From JAJYRX01 sp041655275 (GTDB lineage: Bacteria; Pseudomonadota; Gammaproteobacteria; Burkholderiales; Burkholderiaceae_B): 64,000 nt of DNA. This document shows, one piece after another, positions 16,925-24,360 of the stretch (positions are counted from its first letter, which is position 1; each line of letters begins with the position of its first letter). The stretch spans positions 162,308 to 226,307 of the forward strand of contig JBBAFU010000002.1 of the NCBI GenBank assembly GCA_041655275.1, given 5' to 3'. The notes under the pieces were generated by a model that saw nothing but the letters and a program-made list of their open reading frames with translations, was not told the origin of the DNA and made no database searches. The translations under genes were made by a program, and so were the position numbers.

Positions 16925-17926
16925 TTAATTACCGGCAGATATAGCCGAGCCGGGAAAGAATAGATCGGCAAGATCATTTGGCTTATTTTTGATTGACTCA
17001 ATCATGTACATGAAATTCGCATACTTCATCACATTTTCCGGAACACTCGTGTACTTTATTTTAGGATCATTTAGAATTTCAATCATGTCTTCCGGCTTCC
17101 CACTACCCCCCATCGAAGCAATCAGTATATCTGCCGCCATCGGCTTATCACTCTTAATCAGTGCCTGTGCCTCTTCGAGAGCAGCTACGAAGGATTCATA
17201 TAATTTGGGATTTTCCTCGTAGAATTTTGTTGTGGTAGATACCATGGTGAAATTTGTTGATCCGCCCATTACATCATCTGTATTCTGAATGGTATGAATA
17301 CCCTCCGTCTTCATCTCACGCTGCGCAAGTGGATACGATGCATAATGAGCAGTGATACCACCACTATCCGATATCAAGGACGCTGCCGCATCCCCATGGT
17401 TCATACTAACTGTAAATGGATCAAATCTGAAAGCTTGATCCTTACCATATTTCTCAACCGCATACATTTGCATAACAATCGACGGTATAGAAGATTTAAC
17501 GGATGTCACTGCGATCTTATCGCCATCCTTCAAATCATCTATAGACTTTAGATGGCTTGCCCGAGTATTTAGAAACATCGGCATCGAACTCATTGCGGCC
17601 ACGCCTTTTACGTTTGCACTTCCTTTCGTTCGATCCCACAGCAATAGGAACGAAGGAGGACCTGCGGTAACAAAGTGCGCTGACCCGGATATTAGCGCAT
17701 CTATCATTGCCGACGGCCCGCCGATATTGGACCAATCAACTGTGACTTTATTTCCTCGTTTTTCCGCCTGCTTTTCTATCAGGCGATGCTCTTTCATTAC
17801 ATAGAGCGGCAGAAATCCAAAACCTCCCGCACCTAATGGTATGCTCAATTTGCTTAGCTCTGCTTTACTAACGGGGGTCAATGATATTAATGCAATCCCC
17901 AGAACCATTTTCGTGAGATTTTTCAT
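16925..17926 (-). CDS. ABC transporter substrate-binding protein, NitT/TauT family
   Basis: A 333-residue periplasmic binding protein. The signal peptide is MKNLTKMVLGIALISLTPVSKA and the mature chain begins ELSKLSIPLGAGGFGFLPLY. The GSAHFVTAGPPSFLLLWD and DDLKDGDKIAVTSVKSSIPS segments are family-like. AGGAG five bases before ATG 17926 fixes the start. It is the first transporter gene of the operon and defines the substrate, which cannot be deduced. Homologues bind sulfonates, nitrate, riboflavin precursors or aromatic acids. Confidence 0.88.
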   Translation of the reverse strand: MKNLTKMVLGIALISLTPVSKAELSKLSIPLGAGGFGFLPLYVMKEHRLIEKQAEKRGNKVTVDWSNIGGPSAMIDALISGSAHFVTAGPPSFLLLWDRTKGSANVKGVAAMSSMPMFLNTRASHLKSIDDLKDGDKIAVTSVKSSIPSIVMQMYAVEKYGKDQAFRFDPFTVSMNHGDAAASLISDSGGITAHYASYPLAQREMKTEGIHTIQNTDDVMGGSTNFTMVSTTTKFYEENPKLYESFVAALEEAQALIKSDKPMAADILIASMGGSGKPEDMIEILNDPKIKYTSVPENVMKYANFMYMIESIKNKPNDLADLFFPGSAISAGN

Positions 17927-18030
17927 CATGTCTCCTTTTTCATTTCGATATATTATCCCAAGACATTTAGATATTGGGAAAGGGTGGAACAACATTACTT
18001 TCAGCTAGCTTAGCGCACAAACCTCTTACG

Positions 18031-18942
18031 CTAGCGGCCTTCGTTGATGGCAGATCCCGTTAAACGCTCACAAGCTAACGTTACAGCTGTATGATCGGAT
18101 TCGGAACCCAGCAGCGCATTGGCACCGGCCCATAAATTACGACAGAGATCGGAGAATGGCGCGTTTACCTGATTTTCATGGGCAATACCCAATGCTATAG
18201 TCAGATCCTTGGTCATTAAACCAAGCGAAAAACCGGAATCAAACTCTCGACTCAAAACATATTGTTTGAACTTATTTAATGTGCTGTTATTCATTCCAGT
18301 CGAAGAGTTCAGCACATCCACCATTACCTCAGGATTAATACCAATGCTTGAGCCGATCAATAATGCCTCGATCCCTATTAGAAAGCCGGCAGAGGAAACG
18401 AGGTTATTAAGTGCCTTCATCGCATGTCCGGAACCCACGCTTCCAGTTCTAGTGACATTGCCCAGGACATTTAATATAGGTTCGACTGGATTTACCATGA
18501 TATCGGTGCCGCCTACCATGATAGTCAAACGTCCTGTTTCAGCACGTGGCACACCACCAGACACCGGCGCATCAAAAAGTGTGACGCCTTGGTTTAGCAA
18601 ATCCTTATGAAACTTTACCGTGGCTGCCGGAACACCTGAGGTCATTTCGATAATTGTTGTGCCGGCACGTAATTTACCTGCCATACCGTCTGAACCAAAT
18701 AAGACCTCCTGGACGATAGCGCTGTTTGGAAGGATCGTGATAACCACATCCACCTTTTCCGCGAGCTTATCCGGTGTAGCGACCTCCCTTACGTCGTATT
18801 TTTCTTGGAGTAGCTGCACTCTTGCCGGATTTTGATCACATACGGTTAGCGAATAACCCGCACTTGCCAAGCGGCTTGCCATCGGCGCGCCCATGGCACC
18901 GATGCCTATAAAACCTATATTTGGTTTGTCGGTCACTGTCAT
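18031..18942 (-). CDS. NAD(P)-dependent beta-hydroxyacid dehydrogenase (3-hydroxyisobutyrate dehydrogenase family)
   Basis: A 303-residue enzyme. The N-terminal Rossmann motif is GFIGIGAMGAPMASRLASAG with Asp at the end of strand 2 (VCDQNP), which favours NAD. The substrate motif is FDAPVSGGVPRAETGRL, and the catalytic lysine lies in MKALNNLVSSAG. It would interconvert a beta-hydroxy acid and its semialdehyde, as in 3-hydroxyisobutyrate or tartronate semialdehyde metabolism. Its start overlaps the stop of the PcaC-like gene by one base (TAATG), so the two are translationally coupled. Confidence 0.88.
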   Translation of the reverse strand: MTVTDKPNIGFIGIGAMGAPMASRLASAGYSLTVCDQNPARVQLLQEKYDVREVATPDKLAEKVDVVITILPNSAIVQEVLFGSDGMAGKLRAGTTIIEMTSGVPAATVKFHKDLLNQGVTLFDAPVSGGVPRAETGRLTIMVGGTDIMVNPVEPILNVLGNVTRTGSVGSGHAMKALNNLVSSAGFLIGIEALLIGSSIGINPEVMVDVLNSSTGMNNSTLNKFKQYVLSREFDSGFSLGLMTKDLTIALGIAHENQVNAPFSDLCRNLWAGANALLGSESDHTAVTLACERLTGSAINEGR

Positions 18943-19352
18943 TATGCGCCCACCTCGGTCGATTTAGACTTTTCCTCTGCAATGACCTCTCTTGCCACTT
19001 TCATGCCATCAAGTGCAGCAGGCACCCCGCAGTAGATGGCCACCTGTAGAAAGACCTCCTTGATCTCTTCTAATGTCAACCCGTTGTTTAGTGCACCACG
19101 CACATGCAGGCGAATTTCGTGTGGTCTATTAAGTGCACTCAACATAGCCAAATTTATGATGCTGCGCGTTTTTCGATCGAGACCCGGACGCCCCCAAATT
19201 TCACCCCAACACCACTCTGTAACCAACTTCTGTATATCTGCCGAGAAATCATCCACTTCGCTCAGTGATCGACGCACATGCGCCTCACCAAGCACTTGTT
19301 CTCTATTTTTGATTCCTTCGTCAAATAGTTTGGTTTTGAATTCCGATCGCAT
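18942..19352 (-). CDS. Carboxymuconolactone decarboxylase (PcaC-like)
   Basis: A 136-residue protein close to 4-carboxymuconolactone decarboxylase of the protocatechuate pathway: QVLGEAHVRRSL, WCWGEIWGRPGLDRKTRSI, EIRLHVRGALNNGLTLEEIKEV, AIYCGVPAA. It has no CxxC pair, so it is not an AhpD-type redox protein. It is the first gene of the nine-gene operon. Together with a lactonase-like enzyme and two PrpD-like proteins it points to degradation of a carboxylated lactone or aromatic ring-cleavage product, which is inference. Confidence 0.87.
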   Translation of the reverse strand: MRSEFKTKLFDEGIKNREQVLGEAHVRRSLSEVDDFSADIQKLVTEWCWGEIWGRPGLDRKTRSIINLAMLSALNRPHEIRLHVRGALNNGLTLEEIKEVFLQVAIYCGVPAALDGMKVAREVIAEEKSKSTEVGA

Positions 19353-19602
19353 ATGTTCAGACCTCTTTCGTTCTATTAGTCAAGACGCAAGTCTAGTATT
19401 CACACAAACGGACCAACTGTCAATCATCCCATACTACAATCTTACATTAAGCAACACAATTATTTCGTTGACTAAACGTGGGTACATATATTTATTGACG
19501 AAAGACGGACGAAGCTCAACTTGTCACCGGGACCCGCGAACGCGCGACCCGATGCACCCGTGAAATCTGCGGCCTGAACAGACGGCAGGCTGGGTAATGC
19601 CT

Positions 19603-19791
19603 GTCAGCACCGCCTCACACACTGTAGATGACGCACAGCGACAGGCCTTGCACGCCCACGGCTTCAGCGACGATGACATCTGGAACATCATCGGCATTGC
19701 CGCTTTCTTCGGCATGTCCAATCGTATGGCCAGCGCCGTCAGCCTGCGCCCCAACGACGAGTTCTATATGCTGGGACGCGTGGCGGGCTGA
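19603..19791 (+). pseudogene. 3' fragment of AhpD-like gene, direct repeat copy B
   Basis: This is the last 62 codons plus stop of the gene at 9807-10397, with five silent differences. The upstream part is missing. A chance ATG at 19597 opens a 64-codon frame, but there is no ribosome site and the redox CxxC part is absent. Third positions here are G/C where copy A has A/T, apart from one GCA, so this copy looks more like the host's own version. It marks the right border of the island. Confidence 0.9.
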
Positions 19792-19796
19792 TCAAA

Positions 19797-19814
19797 CCGG
19801 CGGGCACCCGCCGG
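19797..19814 (-). terminator. Hairpin between AhpD-like remnant and CMD gene
   Basis: Perfect stem CCGGCGGG / CCCGCCGG with a two-base loop lies between convergent genes. On the minus strand it is followed by TTTGATC, a short T-run. It may end transcription of the gene at 19826-20164. Confidence 0.45.
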
Positions 19815-19825
19815 CAGCCAGCCTG

Positions 19826-20164
19826 CTACTTCTGCCCGCGCTTGTCCAGCGTATCCAGCGCCAGTGCAGAATGGGCATAGGCCCCACCGGCACGCATCTC
19901 GGCCGCCACCCAGATGGCTTCCATGATTTCCGCTTCCGAGGCGCCGGCACGTGCCGCGCCTTCAGTATGGCCCTTGATGCAATAAGGACACTGGGTGACG
20001 TGGGCCACCGCCACGGCGATCAGCTGCTTGGTCTTGCGGTCCAGCGCGCCTTCGGCAAACACGGCCTTGCTGAACGCCTTGAAGGCGGCCAGGGCCTCGG
20101 GCGCCAGCTCGCCACGCTTGCGGGCGATTTCGGGCGTCAGTTCAGGGTAGAGGCTGTTCGGCAT
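19826..20164 (-). CDS. Carboxymuconolactone decarboxylase-family protein, AhpD-like
   Basis: A 112-residue protein with a CPYC redox pair followed by histidine (QCPYCIKGHTEGA, residues about 58-70), the hallmark of AhpD-type alkylhydroperoxidase-like proteins. Length and the KTKQLIAVAVAH helix fit the family. Likely thiol-disulfide or peroxide chemistry in the cytoplasm. It is convergent with the AhpD-like remnant and probably was its neighbour before the island arrived. It differs clearly from the PcaC-like gene at 18942, which has no cysteine pair. Confidence 0.85.
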   Translation of the reverse strand: MPNSLYPELTPEIARKRGELAPEALAAFKAFSKAVFAEGALDRKTKQLIAVAVAHVTQCPYCIKGHTEGAARAGASEAEIMEAIWVAAEMRAGGAYAHSALALDTLDKRGQK

Positions 20165-20240
20165 GAGAGGCTCCTGGAACGGGTTGCGATGCTTTCATGA
20201 TAGCGCCCGTCCCGGCCGGACGCACGCAAGACCCTGTCGC

Positions 20241-20996
20241 TCACCACAATACCGGGATGATCAGGCCCACGCCCATCGCCACGAGCACGATGAAGGCGAA
20301 GCGGCGCATGGCCGCCATGGAAAACGGCGGCAGCCAGCGCCGCCCCGCCATGGTGGCCAGCACGACCAGCGGCAGCGTGACGACGCTCAGCATGATTTCC
20401 TCGGACTGTATCCCGCCCTGCCAGCCCACAAAGGCGGTGCGCGCCACCGAGATGACGGCGTTCAGAAAGATCAGGGCATTGCGTATCTGCGCCAGACTGA
20501 GCGGCTGCCGATACAGCTGATAGATGAGCGGCGGGCCGGGGATGCTGAACAGGCCGCCGGTAATGCCGCTCACGAAACCGTACCAGGCAAACGAGAACCG
20601 GCCCGACAATTGCGTGAGCGCCTGCGGGCGCCAGGCCATGCTCACGCCGCCATAGATGATGACCAGGCCCAGTAGCACCTGCACCACCTGGGTCATGCCA
20701 TCGCTCAGATAGTTGAGCAGCAACACCCCCAGCACGCTGGCCGGCAGCACCGCCAGCGAGAGCACCAAGGTGGGCCCCCGGGGCAGATGATGGAGGTTTC
20801 CCCGCAGGGCCACCACGCTGTTGAGCAGGGTCACAATGCTGATGACCGTGGCCATGGTGGCCACGGAATACACGCCCATGCCACTGGCCAGCCCCATCAC
20901 GATCATGGCCAGGCCAAAGCCCGTGACGGTATGCACATACACCGCCAGCATCATGATCATGCTGAACAGAAACAGCGGCAACAGATCAGGGCTCAT
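20241..20996 (-). CDS. TauE/SafE-family membrane protein
   Basis: A 251-residue polytopic membrane protein with two similar halves (TVTGFGLAMIVMGLASG early, GFVSGITGGLFSIPGPPLIYQLY later), the TauE/SafE signature. It probably exports sulfite or an organic sulfonate-like anion. It is only distantly similar to the TauE-like protein at 6269-7033. No sulfur-metabolism genes adjoin it, so the substrate is open. Confidence 0.85.
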   Translation of the reverse strand: MSPDLLPLFLFSMIMMLAVYVHTVTGFGLAMIVMGLASGMGVYSVATMATVISIVTLLNSVVALRGNLHHLPRGPTLVLSLAVLPASVLGVLLLNYLSDGMTQVVQVLLGLVIIYGGVSMAWRPQALTQLSGRFSFAWYGFVSGITGGLFSIPGPPLIYQLYRQPLSLAQIRNALIFLNAVISVARTAFVGWQGGIQSEEIMLSVVTLPLVVLATMAGRRWLPPFSMAAMRRFAFIVLVAMGVGLIIPVLW

Positions 20997-21086
20997 GGTG
21001 CGTTATGCAAAGCGCGCAGCGGGCAGGAATTGACCACTCCAACACAGACGCACGACAGGGTTGAGCCAGCGCGCTGTTTCCAACAG

Positions 21087-21107
21087 CTATCCACACACTT
21101 ATTCACA
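21087..21107. other. Two DnaA-box-like sequences
   Basis: CTATCCACA (21087-21095) and TTATTCACA (21099-21107) each differ at one position from TTATCCACA and lie three bases apart in direct orientation between the TauE-like and SapC genes. There is no other sign of a replication origin here. They may be chance or titration sites. Confidence 0.3.
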
Positions 21108-21133
21108 AGGAATGGGGATAAGTCCCGGCGGCC

Positions 21134-21916
21134 TCAGAACACGCGATCATCATTGAACAGGAAATCCGATCCATCGGCGGCGGAAGGCGCCGACGCGTCG
21201 GGCGACCGGGTGTATTTGCCCGCCAGCGGCCCCTGGCGCAAATTCGCCCACGACAGCAGATGTGCGTAGATCAGCGGCAATACGCCCTGGTCACGCAACT
21301 GCGCAAAGTCCTCGTGCGACATGGCATTGAGCTTGGCCTCATCAACGGCGCGCATGCCCTTGATCTGATGCACGGGCTTGCCGTCACGCGACAGTGTGAT
21401 GACCCGCTCGACCAGAAGGCCGGCCGCATCAAGCGCCTCGACCATGCGGCGCGTGACCGGCATGGCACGCTGGATCTCCTCGAGCAGCTTCATGCGACGC
21501 TGCATATGCCCGGACAAGGCCCCGTCCGGTGCAAATACTGCATGGCCGTTGGAGGCGTTGAGCTGAGGCGCATCCGGATCAAATGCGATCATATAGCGGG
21601 TGTCCCCATCATCCAGGTTTTCCATATGCGCAAGGATGAAAGGATAACGGCGGATGTGGGCAGGAATGTAATTGGCCTGCCACTGCCCCTGCGCATCCAC
21701 ATAGGCGTTGCGACCCGTTTCCAGCCCCATCAGCGCACAGGGAAGCTTCGCCTCGTTGATGGGAAAGACAATGGGAAACTCACGCGCAACATCGGCAATC
21801 TCGCTGACCACGATGGGTGCCAGCAGAATCTCGCGCGCATAGGCATAGTTATTGGTTTCAAGAATCTTCAGATCAGCATGTTCATCATGCTTGAGCGCTA
21901 CCGTCTGTTTGAACAT
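21134..21916 (-). CDS. SapC-family protein
   Basis: A 260-residue protein of the SapC family (named after an S-layer secretion-linked protein). Family features include the N-terminal NNYAYAREILLAPIVVSEIADVA, FPIVFP, the AYVDAQGQWQANYIPAHIRRYPF segment and a C-terminal acidic region. No signal peptide or membrane segment is visible. The biochemical function of the family is not established. It is a single gene here with 92 bp to its upstream neighbour. Confidence 0.82.
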   Translation of the reverse strand: MFKQTVALKHDEHADLKILETNNYAYAREILLAPIVVSEIADVAREFPIVFPINEAKLPCALMGLETGRNAYVDAQGQWQANYIPAHIRRYPFILAHMENLDDGDTRYMIAFDPDAPQLNASNGHAVFAPDGALSGHMQRRMKLLEEIQRAMPVTRRMVEALDAAGLLVERVITLSRDGKPVHQIKGMRAVDEAKLNAMSHEDFAQLRDQGVLPLIYAHLLSWANLRQGPLAGKYTRSPDASAPSAADGSDFLFNDDRVF

Positions 21917-22009
21917 GAATATCGGCTCCGGGAAAAAAATTGGATGGCGTTCAGTGTAGCGTGGAAGCGCTGTCGCAACACGCCTGCTCCCGTCATCGCC
22001 GCTCCGTCA

Positions 22010-24331
22010 TTATGAGGGCGCCAAAGCCGCCATCACCCGCTCGCGCGAATACAGCAGCGGAAAGCTCTCGCCCCGGGCCCAGGGCGCCAGCAAGTGACTG
22101 GCAAAACGACTGTCCAGGCGACCCGACTGCCCCGGCGCATTCATGGCCACCGAGGCATCCCAGTCGCCGACGTCGATCACCAGGCGCAGGGTGGCGCCCA
22201 CCACCTGGGTAAAGTCCGGGCCATGGGCCGTCAGGCCGACGGTATCGCCGCTGCCGCCGCGGGCCACACGCGGCGTGGCCAGCAGGTGCTCGTCCAGGCG
22301 TGCCCGCAGCAAGGCACGCAGGGGATGCACCATGCGTGCCGTATGCACGCTGCCCCAGCGCCATGCGCGCACATTATCGCCATGGCGCCGGCGCAAGCGG
22401 GTCATGGCCTGCGCCAGTGTCGTGCCCATCAGCGTCGCCAGGCGCTGCTCGCCATCCGCGCCAAGATACTGCGCCGGCTGCCTCAGCAACAACAGGTCCA
22501 CACGCCGGTCGGGCACCAGATCCGCCGTTCTGAGCGCACGCGCAGCCTCGGCAATGACCGGCATCGGCAGATGCTGCGCCAGTGCCAGCTGCAACAGGGC
22601 GGGGCGCAGATGACTGCGGTACCAATATTCGAAAAGCAGGGCCGGCGCCGAATCCACATCCAGGCAGGCATCCCATCCCAGCAGCAGATCCAGCCCCTGC
22701 CGCGCAGCAGCATCTTCCACGTGCAGGGTGCGCACAATAGCCAGCACCTCGCGCGCCAGCAGGCTGCAGGTGTCATTCTGCAGGGCATTGCTGTCCGCAA
22801 CCGTGTGCTGCGTGCCTGCACCCAGCACTTCGTCGATACGTTCCTTGCGCAAGCGCGAAAACCACTCGTAGCCCAGATGACGATCCTGCGGATACTCCGG
22901 CGGAATATTCATCTCGTTGGCCGTGGCCAGCCATCCGCACGGCGGGTTGAAGGACCGCGGCAGATCATCCGGATCGAAGAATCCCTGCCACTCATGGCGG
23001 CCGTCACCGGGCACGGGCAAGGTGCCGTCCCAAGTCTTGCGTACCGGTATCAAACCGGCATTGCGCCAGCCGATATTGCCGTCTCCATCGGCATAGACAT
23101 AATTGGCGCACGGCGCCTTCCAGTGGCGGCAGGCCTGGTTGAATTCCAGCCAGGAACGCGCCCGCATGATGGCCAGGCCCCCCAGATACGGTGCTGCGCC
23201 CGCCTCCAGCCAGGCGGCCCGAACGGCAAAGGCCCTGCCGTGCTGCACATCCTGATGAATGACGGGGCCATGACGCGTAAAGGCGAGCTCGACCGGAACC
23301 GGCGCCGCATTGCGCACGGGAATCGTTTCGTGCACAACGCGCATGCTCTCCCAGCCGTCACCATAACGATACTGGCCGGCATCCGCGGGATTGAGCGCAT
23401 AAACGTACAGGTCCTCCTGATCGGCCGCATAGAATGTCATGCCAAAGGCTATACGGCCGTTATGTCCGGTAAACAGGCCCGGCAGACCAATCTCGCTGCC
23501 GCCGATGGCATCCAGCTCGGGCGAGCTCAGGTGCACCAGATAACGCATGCCTGGAAAGCCCGTCATCGTGCGATGCGGATCATTGGCCAGGATGGGACGC
23601 CCACTGGCCGTGCGTGTACCGGCAATCGTCCAGTTGTTGCTGCCCTCGGGCAGGCGGCGCCCCGATGACGGGCCTGAAGGCGCGGGCCCGATGACGGGCG
23701 GCGTCATCCCCAGTTCGTAGATGCGCAGCACATCGTCAGGGATATCGGCCAGATCCAGCCCTTCGGGCACCTGCAGCGCACGTGCCGGCTCGCGCTGTCG
23801 CCGGAGATCCTCGACCGCTGCACCGAAATCGCGCAGCACACGCGCTCGTGACACTTCATCACGGATGTTGTAGTACAGCCCGTGATTGCGGATGACGACG
23901 ACGTCTTCGGCCGCCCACAGCGACGGCAGATAATCCAGGGCCTGGAACTCCGGCGGCAAGCGCTGCGGATTCGCGTAGGCCTGTTCTATGAAGGCATTGA
24001 CGCCCTGCACGAAAGCCTGGACGCAGGCCCGCGCATCATCCCCATAGGATGCCCACTCGGCCGCCATGTCGCCACGGTAACGAAACAGGCGCGCTGCACG
24101 ATCGCGCTCGACAAAACGGCTGCCAAACGCCTCGGATAGCAGGCCCAGACCGCAGCGCCGCCAGTAATCCAGCTGCCAGAGCCGCTCGCGCGCCACGTAA
24201 TAGCCCTGGCCATACAGAGTGTCCAGCAGGCTGTCGCCATAGATGTGGGGCACCCCCCAGCGGTCGACGACGATGCGAACTCCATTGCGGGAAAGTACTT
24301 CTTCGGCCAGGGAATCCTGTTCCACTGTCAT
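22010..24331 (-). CDS. Penicillin acylase-family N-terminal-nucleophile hydrolase
   Basis: A 773-residue proenzyme of the penicillin amidase family. GVPHIYGDSLLDTLYGQGY and the N-terminal alpha-chain motifs are present. The self-processing site is EGSNNWTIAGTRTASG, with the nucleophile Ser at about residue 231 becoming the beta-chain N-terminus. ILANDPHR follows, as usual. It hydrolyses amides of aromatic or acyl side chains; some members degrade acyl-homoserine lactones. No signal peptide is apparent, which is unusual because many family members are periplasmic. It lies 29 bp downstream of the ietS-like stop on the same strand. Confidence 0.88.
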   Translation of the reverse strand: MTVEQDSLAEEVLSRNGVRIVVDRWGVPHIYGDSLLDTLYGQGYYVARERLWQLDYWRRCGLGLLSEAFGSRFVERDRAARLFRYRGDMAAEWASYGDDARACVQAFVQGVNAFIEQAYANPQRLPPEFQALDYLPSLWAAEDVVVIRNHGLYYNIRDEVSRARVLRDFGAAVEDLRRQREPARALQVPEGLDLADIPDDVLRIYELGMTPPVIGPAPSGPSSGRRLPEGSNNWTIAGTRTASGRPILANDPHRTMTGFPGMRYLVHLSSPELDAIGGSEIGLPGLFTGHNGRIAFGMTFYAADQEDLYVYALNPADAGQYRYGDGWESMRVVHETIPVRNAAPVPVELAFTRHGPVIHQDVQHGRAFAVRAAWLEAGAAPYLGGLAIMRARSWLEFNQACRHWKAPCANYVYADGDGNIGWRNAGLIPVRKTWDGTLPVPGDGRHEWQGFFDPDDLPRSFNPPCGWLATANEMNIPPEYPQDRHLGYEWFSRLRKERIDEVLGAGTQHTVADSNALQNDTCSLLAREVLAIVRTLHVEDAAARQGLDLLLGWDACLDVDSAPALLFEYWYRSHLRPALLQLALAQHLPMPVIAEAARALRTADLVPDRRVDLLLLRQPAQYLGADGEQRLATLMGTTLAQAMTRLRRRHGDNVRAWRWGSVHTARMVHPLRALLRARLDEHLLATPRVARGGSGDTVGLTAHGPDFTQVVGATLRLVIDVGDWDASVAMNAPGQSGRLDSRFASHLLAPWARGESFPLLYSRERVMAALAPS

Positions 24332-24360
24332 GACTCCTGCGATGCGGGCCGGTATCGGCC

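Larger units (their letters stand above)
10398..19602. mobile_element. Putative acquired catabolic island between gene-end repeats
   Basis: About 9.2 kb of visibly AT-richer DNA holds nine genes all on the minus strand, and it is bracketed by the intact AhpD-like gene and a second copy of that gene's 3' end. No integrase, transposase or inverted repeat was found at the borders, so the entry route is open. Homologous recombination with a related genome, or an element that supplies a substitute gene end, would both leave this pattern. The 98 bp at 10398-10495 and the 250 bp at 19353-19602 contain no gene I can support. Confidence 0.6.

Noticed and set aside
19597..19791. Small intact gene in the AhpD-like remnant
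   Set aside because: The ATG arises at the junction, no ribosome site precedes it and the redox motif is missing.
21087..21107. Chromosomal replication origin
   Set aside because: Only two imperfect DnaA boxes, with no AT-rich unwinding element and no dnaA, gidA or parAB genes.
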